Below, in pieces: positions 53,135-63,568 of a stretch of 64,000 nucleotides of DNA. The notes under the pieces were generated by a model that saw nothing but the letters and a program-made list of their open reading frames with translations, did not search any database and was not told the origin of the DNA. Both the position numbers and the translations under genes were made by a program. Every line of letters starts with the position of its first letter. Within the stretch, counting starts at the first letter, position 1. Source of the DNA: Bemisia tabaci (lineage: Eukaryota > Arthropoda > Insecta > Hemiptera > Aleyrodidae); NCBI RefSeq assembly GCF_918797505.1, contig NC_092798.1, forward strand, positions 48,630,985 through 48,694,984. Direction: 5' to 3'.

Positions 53135-53530
53135 AAGCCCTGCGTGGCGCGGGGGATGTTTCAGCGGGCAGGGAGGGAGGGGGAGGGCGTCTTAGCTCAC
53201 AAATAGCGGAATAACAACTCGGGAAAGGGGGTGGGCTCCAGAAGGAATAAAATAAAACGGGAGCGTTCGGGAAACATGTCGTTTAAGTGTGGGAAATAAA
53301 GCATATTGGCTCCTGTCTTGAGCGGCGTTAGCCCACCCCGAGCCCGGCAGAGCGTGAAAAGCCCGCTATTTTCATGAGATCATTAACTGCTTGTTACGGA
53401 GAGTTATCTGCCTGCATCCCTCGCCGTATCTCCGTTCCGCGGGGCGCGCAAGGGCACGTGCAAACGCCGGCTCACGTCTGACTGGAGATACTGTCCTCTC
53501 CCGCAGTACCGCCCCCCCCGCCATACCGGC
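53135..53530. promoter_or_regulatory. GC-rich low-repeat island (candidate)
   Basis: CpG-rich, non-repetitive, with AGATCATTAACTGCTTGTTA near 53380. No coding domain in the overlapping frames. Confidence 0.25.
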
Positions 53531-53559
53531 TTAAATTGCTTAATAGAAATAATAGACCG

Positions 53560-54190
53560 GTTAAGTTGCGATGTTCGTGGATCGATTGTTTCGATTGATG
53601 GCGCCTAGATAGCGCTTTCGTCTCAGTGAAGTTGCGATCCGCGTCGATTGTATCGAGAGTGTGCGTTCTTTTTGCGTTTGCTCCTTGGAAATTTTTGAAT
53701 TTCGAGGGTCGATTGCTTATTCGACCGATGCACCTAGATAGCGTTTTCGTCTGCTCGAGATTGCGATTCGCGTCGACTGTATCGAAAAAGTGCGTTCTCT
53801 TTGTGTTTGCTCCTTGGGAATTTTTTAATTTCGAGGGTCGATTGCTTATTCGACCGATGACACCTAGATAGCGCTTTCGTCTTATCGAGATTGCAATTCG
53901 CATCGATTTTATCGAGAGTGTATGCTCCTGTTAGTTTCTATCTTTGCGACTATAATTGCGGGTTTACCGGGTCGACAGTTTCGGTCGAAGTCTCCTAGAA
54001 AGCGCTTTCGTCTTATCGAGATTGTGATTCTCGTCGATTGTATAGAGAGTGTGCGTTCCTTTTGCGTTTTCTCTTTGGAAATTTTTGAAAATCGAGGCTC
54101 GATTGCTTCGATCGATGCCACCTAGTGCTATCGTATCGTTGAGGCTTGCGATCCGTAAAGTCGTATCGAAAGTATGCGATACTTTTGCGA
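53560..54190. repeat. About 130-bp tandem repeat array, 4-5 units
   Basis: CCTAGATAGCGCTTTCGTCT-like landmarks occur at 53604, 53733, 53863, 53994 and (degraded) 54121; periods 129, 130, 131 and 127. Each unit also has GTGTGCGTTCYTTTTGCGTT and CGAGGGTCGATTGCTT. Frames run through parts of it on both strands (53472-53903 minus; 53626-53871 plus), but the period is usually not a multiple of three, so a repeat protein is unlikely. Confidence 0.9.
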
Positions 54191-54199
54191 TTCCTACCT

Positions 54200-54828
54200 C
54201 GGTTTCGACGGGTTTATTTTTATTTCATTCTGGGTTTCTCGTCCGTTTCTCAGCCTCTCGTTTGAGCTCTGTGCTTTGCTGGGTCTTTAGCAGCTCGTTA
54301 CGGAGGTTAATTCGTTTTTCTCATCATCACGATTGAGCCGCGTTTCGTTAATTAAGTTTATATCCTCACGTGAGCAGAAGTAGGTATCGCTCCTAACTTT
54401 TTCCAGTCGAAATGAGGCACTTGGATGAATTTGTCTTGCTCAAGATACAAAAAAAAGAGATTTTGAACAGTAATTTATGATACAAAAATTTAAACTCTGG
54501 TTATATTTTATACATTATTTTTCCAATATAACTAAAAAAGGGTTAATATGAGGTACCTGAATTGAAGCACTGGGTCCAAAAAGACATCTCATGGTTGCGA
54601 TGTCTCAGAATCTCTACTAACTTTTCATCCATTATAATTAGAAAAAAATGTATGAAATTCGTTGAAAATTTGTCTGAATTTTCCTTATGATTTCGCAATG
54701 CTGAGAACGAAAAATTTCAGAAAATTTACCCAATGGTTTCCTCTCTGGAATATAAATTATCAGTGAAGATTCTGAAATACCGCAACCGCAAGAAATGCCC
54801 TTTTAGCACCCAACCAACGCCGCAATTG
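54200..54828. other. No gene seen
   Basis: Pyrimidine-rich at 54200-54340, then AT-rich. No repeat family or domain recognised. Confidence 0.4.
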
Positions 54829-54960
54829 TATCTGGACGTATTTTAATGAAAAGGACATATATCCATTCTGACTTGAGCTCTAGAATCCATAATTATACAT
54901 GGATGACAGCGTTCATATCATAATGGATGCAGTTCCTTTTGATGTAAATACCTCCATCTA
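54829..54960. repeat. Family D-like hairpin (copy 4, diverged)
   Basis: TATCTGGACGTATTTTAATG at the left and CAGTTCCTTTTGATGTAAAT at the right; loop with TGAGCTCTAGAATCCATAAT. Confidence 0.65.
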
Positions 54961-54964
54961 CGAA

Positions 54965-55575
54965 AAATCCCACCTAAGTTGAGGAACTTGGATACTAAAA
55001 ACAGGCATGAAGCGCAATGACCACATTAAATTGAACACTACATAGTGCAATTAGGTAAGGCTGAGTAAAGACTGCGTGCGTAGGAATAAAGTGAATGAAT
55101 GAAATGCAAGAATAATAAATTATAATTAGGATTACGACACTGCAAATCATCCGACTTGCAGGAAATATTTGTGACGAATGTGACACTCGGAGGGGGAACA
55201 CACTTCATTAAGAATGGCCGATCAATGCGCAATAGCGCAGGAAGAATAATAAATGGTAATTCGACACTCGACAATGCTATGTGAAAAAACAGATGTCACT
55301 GCGGTCGTTACTATTGCTTTTCATTTCTATTACGGTTCAAGCAGCATAGAACTGCATCCTGCCAGATATATTAATTTGATAGGAGAGTTGGAAGAAAATA
55401 TTGCGGCACTGAGGGCAAGATTCTCAGAAGGACACTATTCGTTTTCGGCTATTGGAAAACTCACATTGAAACCATTATTATGGCAATTGTAACCACAGTG
55501 TTTTCTCAGAGCGCAGTCTTCGAAAATTCCAAGTAATTTTACGAAAACTTCTCCAGCAAAAATAAATGCATCACT
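54965..55575. other. No gene supported; low-repeat segment at 55040-55270
   Basis: A non-repetitive stretch including AATAATAAATTATAATTAGG. A 79-residue frame at 55253-55492 has no domain. Might be conserved non-coding DNA. Confidence 0.3.
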
Positions 55576-55577
55576 GG

Positions 55578-55812
55578 TCAGCAGGCTGACTGATTATTGA
55601 AATTGGACAAAATAATAGGCAAAAAAGAGTAAAATGGAGCGGTTCTATTTACTGAAACGGGTGGTTTCTACAGACTTAGGAGGAAAACGAACTAATCATA
55701 GGGCCTCTCGTTGGTCACCTCTAGTTTATCTATTATTTACCTCTTTTCCAAATCGCAACCACCCTTTACCAATAGTATCGCTCAAGTTTCTCTCTGTTTC
55801 TTTGTCTATAAA
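55578..55812. repeat. Family C repeat block (copy 5, partial)
   Basis: ATTATTGAAATTGGACAAAA, AACGGGTGGTTTCTACAGAC and the inverted partner CAACCACCC, ACCAATAG, TTTCTTTGTCTATAAA. The core is missing. Confidence 0.65.
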
Positions 55813-55814
55813 TA

Positions 55815-57180
55815 AATAAAGAAAAACTGAGAAAGAAATTTTAAAGTGTGAAGAAATGTTTTCGTGCCTTGTATTTTCATATTTTGCTCGCTGTGATAAC
55901 ATAATGAAGGTAGTTGGATACAATGAATTGTTTTTTGACTATTAGCTCGTTTGATATATAATTTACCATGTTTTTGTTTATATCTTTGTATTTTGATTCG
56001 AATAATCAGCAGACTGACCGGTGTCTTCTGAAAGTAACTTTTATATCATAGGGAAGATAGCTGTGTAGGGTCTCTAAAATATAATTTTCTTAACTTGGTC
56101 TTGAATAATAAAACAAGCAGTTCCAACGCCCAAGCGTTGAAGGGCGCTTCTTTGTCAGAGCATATTACTACCAACTTATGTACCCGAAGACTGACGAAGC
56201 TGGAATTTAAAGTGGGATTCTTTAACCGCAAAACCCTTCAAAACTTCAGATCGACCGCGAAGACCTGAAACTTTCCACAGGCATTTTGTGATGAATTTTA
56301 GTCGGTGGTGAATGGAAACATAAAGGATTCACTGTAAATCAGACGACGGGAAAGAGCGGCGGAACCTCTAAAGCTGGTGCGTCAACGCGATCTAGCGGAC
56401 AGCGGCGTCGCGACGCCGCGAGGTAGGGCGCGCAGGTCGCGGGGGAGCGGGGCCGCGTGAAGAGGAGTTCAGCATAGGGGCGGGGAAGCGCGGGTCGCGG
56501 GGAAGAGAGGGACCGGCCGGCCGGCGGTGACATCGGCCATGGATGAAAATATAGGCAGCGCTAATGTCTCCGCTAACTGGAGTTGGGGGTCCTTATTCAT
56601 TCTCTTGGTCCATGACATAACCTTAAACCTTCCGCTCAATGGTTGGCTCAATGCCGCAAACAGCTGACGTGTCGATGCTGCGCCAAGAAAATGAACCAAT
56701 CACAAAGTAGCACAGTAATACGTCACTAAAATGAAGAGATCACGTGACTGTTCGTAATATTTTCAAATCGATCTGAAAGTACTGCCTCAGATATAAGTAT
56801 TTAAAGCATAAGGAGGCCCTAAAATACTTTAACCAGGTAATACGTCCGTGCGAGATTGTTATGCTTAAAAGCAAAACATTTCACGAAAACTTTTACGAAT
56901 ACCAGATGCAGAAAAAAATCCAATTTTCCCGGGTGTACCAGAATGGCGTCATTACCCATAAGGCAAAAGGGCATGTAGTATAGTACATGTTACATCGGGG
57001 GAGTCGAACGGTTGGAAAGGGCGCATCTGGTACCCAGAAGCGCCCAAAAAAGGCCACGTGATAACAACCACTGGCCGAAACGAAACCGAAGCGTTCTGAT
57101 CGGCAGAGACCGGAGTTCAGATCGTCGTTTTAAAACACATCAACGCAGCTCGCCGACCAAAGTGTTTCGCGAGGGCGCGT
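55815..57180. other. No gene supported; CpG-rich patch 56340-56540
   Basis: The patch has frames on the minus strand (56339-56533, 56469-56699) without domains. The rest is AT-rich. CCGCTCAATGGTTGGCTC near 56630 lies in low-repeat sequence. Confidence 0.3.
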
Positions 57181-57620
57181 TTCCAATTTAAAATTGTCAT
57201 TTAATTACGCGACAACTCGATCGTTTAATTACCCAATGATTTAAATTAAACCGAGATCGAGCGCGAACGGGGCGGGGGAGGGGGCGAGGGGGAGGTTTTC
57301 ACGGTTCTCAAACATCCTGTGAGCCGCCCCGGGGCAACAATTATCATACTTGCGCGCTCGCTACAAAGCGACAATCCCCGAATAAAGCCGCCCCGCGCCA
57401 CGTTGGGAAGTTTCGCGCTGGCGAGGGTGGCGAACCTGGGTTCCGTGGATCGTGTTGGATCGGCGCAGGGAGCCACCCTCGAGAGGGTGAAATTTCCTAA
57501 TTTGACAACGGGGGAGGACAGTGACATCGGTGGCTGGAAGGACGGGAGCGGGGGTGCCGCCAGCCATTTAGGCACTAATTAGCCACCCAATAGCCGCGAG
57601 CTACAAGTTGTGCGTGCAGC
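57180..57620. promoter_or_regulatory. Low-repeat island with homeodomain-site cluster (candidate enhancer)
   Basis: TCATTTAATTACGCGACAAC, CGTTTAATTACCCAATGATT and TTAAATTAAACCG at 57200-57250 precede a GC-rich segment. Three TTAATTA/TAATTA-type sites within about 50 bases are notable. A minus-strand 109-residue frame shows no domain. Confidence 0.3.
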
Positions 57621-57643
57621 GTTGCCGATTTTTTTGCGTTTTG

Positions 57644-57712
57644 AACTAAATCGAACTATATTGAACTATATTTAACTATAATATTCCTTTATTGAACTAT
57701 AATTTCTGTAGG
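57644..57712 (+). repeat. Short AT-rich tandem repeat
   Basis: Variants of GAACTATATT / GAACTATAAT repeat six or so times. Confidence 0.7.
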
Positions 57713-57719
57713 TAGGACA

Positions 57720-58225
57720 AATGGATGGTATTTAGCAAAAAGGTACTAGCGCGGTTCCGGTGTTCTGAAAAAGTTGCTTCTTCATAATTATCTAAAAAAA
57801 ATATCCCAGAGTAGCAAATTGTTTTGGATTTCCACCATAAAATTGTTACTTTTAAAGGAAAATAATTGTGTAAATTTTGATACCGCACATATATTGGGTA
57901 TTTTCAAAAGAAAAGAAGAAGTTGCACGATTTTGAAAACACTAATCGTGCTGGTTCCTTTTTGCTAAATGCGAGCCTAATTTGCGAGATCCTGGTTTTTG
58001 GAAGGGGTGAAAGTATGAGAATTTGACGGATATTTCGTCGCTCCCTAAACTAGAATTGTATGTAAATTTTAACGTTACAAAACTTGTCACCGGCAGATTG
58101 TATTCTTGTAGGAAAATTTTTGGGCGCTTCAAACCTAAAATTTCACAGATTTTTATTTCCAGATCTCACGTATAAATCAACAAAATTAAGAGCAATTTAG
58201 TCTAGAAGTCAATTTCATTAATTTT
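57720..58225. repeat. Fragment related to family G at 57900-57975; rest unremarkable
   Basis: GCTGGTTCCTTTTTGCTAAA at 57948 resembles a family G right arm. No matching left arm is clear. Confidence 0.4.
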
Positions 58226-58227
58226 AA

Positions 58228-58322
58228 TCGCACGAGTGCGGACCGCGTTTAGGAGAAAGGAACCAAGCCATTGCCAAAATTAAATTGCACAATTAAATTT
58301 GGCACCAGCTGATAAGGCTTAA
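58228..58322 (+). repeat. Family G2 fragment
   Basis: GCGGACCGCGTTTAGGAGAA, then GGAACCAAGCCATTGCC, as in the left arm of G2. The right arm is missing. Confidence 0.65.
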
Positions 58323-58410
58323 AGAAAACGCACATCCTGCTTCATTCTTATGGTATATAGGGAAGATAGCAGTACGAGACCGCTAAAATATGTGCATTGC
58401 TCTTAACTTG

Positions 58411-58628
58411 CACCGAAAAAAATGAAGTTCATTCAACATTCTGGATGTAAAAGAAGTGTGCGAGAACTTATAAAATGCTGAATTATCAGCCACAGCAGTT
58501 AATAGTTAATTTAGCAATGCCAAAATGTAAAACTAACTGCAGTAGCGGGTAATTTAGCATTTTATAATTTCTCGCACACTTCATTTACACCCAGAATGCT
58601 GAATCGAACTTCACTTTTTTTTCGGCGT
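58411..58628. repeat. Family L foldback (copy 2)
   Basis: CACCGAAAAAAATGAAGTTC to GAACTTCACTTTTTTTTCGG plus CGTG. ACATTCTGGATGTAAAAGAA in the left arm pairs with the right-arm word TACACCCAGAATG. Confidence 0.88.
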
Positions 58629-58639
58629 GGTATTGGCGA

Positions 58640-59090
58640 GAAAAATTTGGCAAGCCTGGATCCGCGGTCCATGGCGGGTAAGAGCCTAATTCGGCGCAAA
58701 TCAGGGCCGGGAGCGTCGCGACGCGGGTCGCGTGACGTCGGCGCGTGCCGCCCACCCGCCCGACTTGTTTATTAAACGTATATACACGCAGATATGTCCT
58801 TGCACCGGGCGCCGGCGTCACCAAACAAACCTCAGCGGAATCTGTGACGTTTGACGGGACTAATAAGCGCCTGTGTCCGGCGCAGGGTCGCGGGGTGGCC
58901 CCACGCGGGCTTGTTTGTTCGCTCCCCGGGCGGCACCCACGCCCGCCGCCGGCCGTCGCGCCCCGAGCAAGTGCTCGAATAAGCTGCGACAATATTAAAA
59001 TCCAGTTGCGGTGCGTTTGAGTTTTGCCAAGGCGCGGGAGTCGGTCCATTGGATGCTGTGGGGCTGGGATTTTGGGAAGTTGTCATGATT
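58640..59090. promoter_or_regulatory. CpG-rich low-repeat island (candidate)
   Basis: A strongly CpG-rich, non-repetitive stretch. Frames on both strands (up to 154 residues on the minus strand, 58585-59049) reflect lack of stops in GC-rich DNA; no domain is visible. An unrecognised exon cannot be excluded. Confidence 0.28.
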
Positions 59091-59180
59091 GTACCAGTGT
59101 CACACGAGTAGGTTTTTCATGAAGGGTATGGATTCGATCGACATGAATCGATCGGGAAATAAGAACGTCAATCAATCCAC

Positions 59181-59398
59181 ACTGGAAAAAAAACACATTG
59201 GATCTAGAATCCAGACTCTTGAAAACATTGACAAGAGAAAATACTCTTGATTCAATCGGATTTTTGCTTGAATCAAAACGAAATCCGCGCTTAAATTAAG
59301 AGGCTTGGTTCTTGATTTAAGCTAGATTCTGATTGAATCAAGAGTACTTTTTCTTGTCGATGTTTTTAAGGTTCTAGACTCTAGATACAATGTGTTGT
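59181..59398. mobile_element. Family A foldback (copy 10, right end lost)
   Basis: CACTGGAAAAAAAACACATT at the left; the right arm ends at ATACAATGTGTT without CCAGTG. It sits in sequence rich in inverted ATCGAT and CGATCGAC words (59130-59520), perhaps an older element. Confidence 0.82.
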
Positions 59399-59524
59399 GC
59401 ACGTAAGTCGATTGACATCAACTCAATCGACAAATAATTAAAAAACCGGTGCCGATTTGATCGACCTGAATCGATTGAAAAATGAAAACTTGAATCATTC
59501 GATGTGAACCGATCGACACCAATG

Positions 59525-59781
59525 CTACCGTGCTATAGAAAAACGCCGTATGAACCTTCAGGCGTTACCAAACTTCCCTTGGTAAATCACGAATTTTCGG
59601 AAAAATTTGTAAATATTTTTTCTCCAATTTTTCGGATAATTTTGTTCGCAATTTCGCCTTAAGTTCCTGAAAATTTCAAGGAAAAATATTCATAGCTTTC
59701 CTCAAATAAACATAAACATTTTAATGAAGGAAAGGCAACTCTCGAATGTTCATACGTCGTTTTTCCTTCGCACGGCTGAAT
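59525..59781. repeat. Family E repeat (copy 13)
   Basis: ACCGTGCTATAGAAAAACGC to TTTTCCTTCGCACGGCTGAA. Confidence 0.82.
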
Positions 59782-59782
59782 G

Positions 59783-59935
59783 AAGAATTTTCACGAAAAA
59801 ATGTTATTGATTCATCTGAGAGTACGTTATGAGCTTGAGTTCGCAGTACCTATTTTCCATAATTTTTTTTCTGGTATGGGAAATGTTAGAAAACAAGTTT
59901 ACCTGCTAAATTTTACTCGAAACTCAATGAATATA
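59783..59935 (+). repeat. Family R-like fragment (copy 3)
   Basis: TTATTGATTCATCTGAGAGT and TTTTTTTCTGGTATGGGAAA parallel 51327-51400. Partial. Confidence 0.5.
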
Positions 59936-60038
59936 TACTTTTAACGATGCTATGTTAAGGTTCTCCTCAAACCTCCCCGTTAAAGTGACGTGCTTTTGAA
60001 GTTTTACCATTGGTACGTCTATCTACGCATCCGAATAA

Positions 60039-60266
60039 CACTGGAAAACAAACACATTGGATCTAGAGTCCAGACTCTTGAAAACATTGACAAGAAAAAA
60101 TACTCTTGATTCCATCAGATTTTTGCTTAAATCAAAAGGAAATCCGCTCAAATTAAGAGGCTTGGTTCTTGATTTAAGCTAAAATCCGATCGAATCAAGA
60201 GTTTTTTTTCTTGTTGATGTTTTTAAGAGTCTGGACTCTAGATCCAATGTGTTTTTTTTCCCAGTG
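60039..60266. mobile_element. Family A foldback (copy 11, near consensus)
   Basis: CACTGGAAAACAAACACATT to CCCAGTG with AA on both sides. One of the best-preserved copies. Confidence 0.9.
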
Positions 60267-60269
60267 AAC

Positions 60270-60725
60270 GATTCATTTAACTCGAGCATGGACGAGTCTC
60301 ATCAAATGATTCTCCTGCCGTTTGAGCAAAAACAAAAGGCACATCATATCCTTGTTCAACGGTGAGAGAGCAATTATCGGGAGCAGTTGATGAGTTAGTT
60401 GACCGCATGAGCGTTCCCCGCGCGGAGATCAGTCTGCGAAAGAGTTGGACGTTGCGGTTAAGTGAGCTGTCCTGCTTCTGATTGATGGGCTTCGCGCCTT
60501 CACCCTTTCGCCCGACAACAGGTGGCGTTTCCCATCACCCTCCACCTTCGACAGTCGAACATTGCCCAGAAATTATCTGCCGAATTGACAGGATGAGTGC
60601 CCAGGATGAAACTAACCCTCGTTTTGGATGGGATCGATCCAATTCCTGAATAGTAATGGGAAAATTGGTGGGAAACCCGGAGGTTTCTCCTGTAAAATTC
60701 TTAATTTTCCAGAATTATTCCGGTC
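60270..60725. other. No gene seen; moderately GC-rich
   Basis: Non-repetitive sequence, no domain-bearing frame. Confidence 0.35.
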
Positions 60726-60726
60726 A

Positions 60727-61005
60727 ATACTACCGTGCTATGGAGGAACGCCGTATGAGCCTCAAGGCGTTGCCAAATGTCCTCCGATAAAATGCGAATT
60801 TGCTGGAAAACTTATGGATATTTTGTTTCCAACTTAATACTCGCTGATAAAAAAATTTCTTGAGATATTATTTGACTTAAAGAGTAGTTTTTTATCGACG
60901 ATTTTTTTTTTATTAATTGAAGAAACGTTGTTTTGTTATCATTAAGTTTACGTAAAAAAACGATAGCAAAGCAAGGTTTTTGTAACTCAAAAAAACTGAC
61001 TGTAA

Positions 61006-61053
<48 letters not shown>

Positions 61054-61258
61054 CAACAAGAGACGATGCTTCTAGTCAAAATAATAACTTAAAAAATGTT
61101 TTTTTCAGTTTAGAAGTATGATCACAATTGAATTAACAGTATCTGAGCATGTCCAGAAAAAACGGTCATAACCCTCTTCAAAAAGTAAAATTTAATTGGC
61201 GGAAATTTGACAAATCTCGAATGTCGACATGTCGGCGTTCTTCCTTACCACGGCAGAA
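60727..61258. repeat. Family E repeat (copy 14) split by a family F element
   Basis: Left part 60727-60842 (CTACCGTGCTATGGAGGAAC), right part about 61186-61258 (CTTCCTTACCACGGCAGAAT). The F element and a long A run separate them. Confidence 0.78.
60843..61115. repeat. Family F foldback (copy 2) with A tract
   Basis: GAGATATTATTTGACTTAAA at the left and TCTAGTCAAAATAATAACTT at the right mirror each other, as at 52271-52516. A run of about 40 A at 61009-61050 has expanded inside it. Confidence 0.75.
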
Positions 61259-61436
61259 TAGTACTGTGCTAAGGAAGAACACTGTCTGAACCCTTAAACG
61301 TTGCCGTATTTGATTTAATGATAAACGAATTTCTAGGGAAACTTGTTGAAAATTTTCTTCGATTTTTGCAAATAATTTTCTCCGCAATTTAATCTGAAAT
61401 ACCTGATTTTTTCAATACAAATTATTCACAACTCAA
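61259..61436 (+). repeat. Family E repeat (copy 15, left part)
   Basis: TACTGTGCTAAGGAAGAACA directly follows copy 14. It is truncated where the family W array begins. Confidence 0.7.
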
Positions 61437-62040
61437 AAAAACGAGGCTCGATTACGCCTCTCATATCGGTTGTGTTGCTCACGTACTCTTTGAAGCACCA
61501 CTACACACAAGACAAATGGAATCAACACAACCTGGAAATAGAACAATGAAAAGGACGCGCGTTGATCACGGCGCAGAGATACAACTATTCGTAATTGACC
61601 GATGTCTGTGTTGTATCTGCAGAATTGAAGGCGCGATCGTGTGAGGCGTGACTCTTGCTCCGCTTCATGCTGCTGGTGACGTGTAGCTTATTGTTAGACT
61701 CGGGGGAAAATTTAAAAGACGAAGCCGAATTACGTCTTTCCTATCCTCGACCGTGTTGCTCTTGTAGCCCTTGAAGCACACCACTACGAATAAAAAAAAA
61801 AAAAAAAAAAAAAACATAATATGGAAATGGAGCGAGGAATAGGACGTTGATGACGGCGCAGAGATACAACTATTCGTACTTGATGGATGTCCATAATGTA
61901 TCTGCAGAATTGAAGGCGCGACGGCGCCAGCATGAAGTCTCAATGCTTCGCTTTATGCTGTTAATGAGATGTCGGTCAGATTTGAGGGGAAAAGTTAATA
62001 GACGAAGCCCTAATACGTTTCTACTATCGTAGACTGAGTC
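61437..62040 (+). repeat. Family W satellite-like repeat, two units of 285 bp
   Basis: GCGCAGAGATACAACTATTC starts at 61571 and 61856. Each unit then has GATGTCC or GATGTCT, TGTATCTGCAGAATTGAAGG, and a CGAAGCC word. An A run (61793-61814) lies between the units. Compare 45945-46345. Confidence 0.85.
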
Positions 62041-62084
62041 GACATTAGATTTTTCGTTTTTTAAAGTTTCTGTCTAAAAAAAAT

Positions 62085-62400
62085 CCTTTTTTAAGGGTGT
62101 ATTTTATATACCTAGATCTAAATCTCGTGTATACCGGCTTCATAAGTCCCTGCTCAGAATGGACAATCCGGGCAATTTGACACGGATTGATATTTCTAGG
62201 GGTAGATGTCGAACAAAATTCCCCGACACTCAATTTTCATCAATTTGATGTTGGATGCCTCTTTACGACGTGTTCGTACACTTGTATCTAAAGCTCGTAT
62301 ATGCCGGCCTCATATAACCCACAGGACGAATGTTTTTAGCAAAACCTTCGGTCAATTTGACCCAGCTTGAATATCTATAAGGATCAATAGTTTTGATCCG
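62085..62400 (+). repeat. Family X tandem repeat, two units of about 168 bp
   Basis: ATCTAAATCTCGTGTATACC at 62117 recurs as ATCTAAAGCTCGTATATGCC near 62285; CAATTTGAC follows in both. Confidence 0.75.
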
Positions 62401-62740
62401 CATGAATCCAAATTGAGAGAACTGATAGATCGTATTGATTCTTACTGATTCCATTAATACTGCAATAATTGCAGCTGATGCAAAACCATTAATGCCTATC
62501 TTATAGATTGAAGGCGAATTTATCTCGCATTGAACTGAGCAAGAGTCTATGTCTACACTCGTCATTTCTAAAATGCTGGGATTGAGACCGCGTAACTAAT
62601 GGTTGATCCAAACTAACGAGGCACGATAAAATTGAAGAGGAAATTCAAAAAAAGAAAATAAGAAAGGCAATAGAAAAAACTTTTACAAAATCTAAATACA
62701 TTTTAACAGGAAAATAAAAACTATTGAGCTATTCTCAGAG
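62400..62740. other. No gene seen
   Basis: AT-rich; no repeat or domain recognised. Confidence 0.4.
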
Positions 62741-62744
62741 CACA

Positions 62745-63480
62745 CTTGTCTTTAAGTATAAATATTGTTGCCGTTTATTATTCAGCCTTCGAGTGATTAT
62801 TAAAAGGGTTTAATTATAAAGCCAATCATTTTCCGTTATCATAATAAAATAAAACCACATGATCGTCTAGCTGTGGATTTGTGATGTTAGTCCGCTCCCA
62901 TGGTTTTTTTCGCACTGGCCGCGGAAGTTTAACCACAGCGCAACATGCTCTGAAACGTGTTGTGATACAAGGGGGTTAGGGAATAAAGGAGTGAGCGCAA
63001 AGCGCATTTTTTCGCGGCCCTAATTTCATTATTGCGAGGAGCGGAGACTCACGGACGAGGCAAGGGTTAATTGATAATGGGTCCTTTCAAAAGCTACGGT
63101 TAACACTTGGCGAAAATTGAATCTGACGGCATGAAATTCGTTAACTCCCTTTCCATTTACCAGTCGGGAAGGAAGTTGGAGGCGCAGGAAATCTGATAGC
63201 TGACCCAGATAAGTTACTCTAATCGCTGCCTACCTCTAATATGAGAGCTCTCCTCCGAGCGGCACTTAAAATAGGAAGCCAAGAGATGAATTAGCACAAC
63301 ACAGGAAAAAAAACCCGGTCGAACTGAGCGGGACAAAAGGGGCTGGTAGCATCATAATCCGTAAATTAATGTGCCAACCCATCGAGGCTCCTTGTGAAGG
63401 ATCCTCGAATCGTCGTTGCCAGATTAAAGGATTCCGTTATGTCGATCATGAAACTAAAAATAAGTCAGTACATAATTTTT
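62745..63480. promoter_or_regulatory. Low-repeat stretch with AT-rich core (candidate)
   Basis: AGTGATTATTAAAAGGGTTT and AATTATAAAGCCAATCATTT near 62790-62830, then GC-richer non-repetitive sequence. No coding domain. Regulatory role is a guess from composition. Confidence 0.25.
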
Positions 63481-63496
63481 AATATTTCAAAACGCT

Positions 63497-63543
63497 TCTT
63501 TTTTCTTTCTCCTTCTCTTTCTTCTTCTTTCTTTCTTCTTTCA
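63497..63543 (+). repeat. CTT-rich microsatellite
   Basis: Imperfect TTCTTT/CTTCTT pyrimidine repeats. Confidence 0.8.
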
Positions 63544-63568
63544 CGAGTACGAATTTGACAGTGATGAA

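Noticed and set aside
53472..53903. 143-residue minus-strand frame with internal repeats, possible repeat protein
   Set aside because: It coincides with the 130-bp tandem array, and unit lengths of 127-131 do not keep frame throughout. Opposite-strand frames are equally open.
58585..59049. 154-residue minus-strand frame in a CpG-rich island
   Set aside because: GC-rich DNA has few stops; the + strand is also open there, and no domain is visible.
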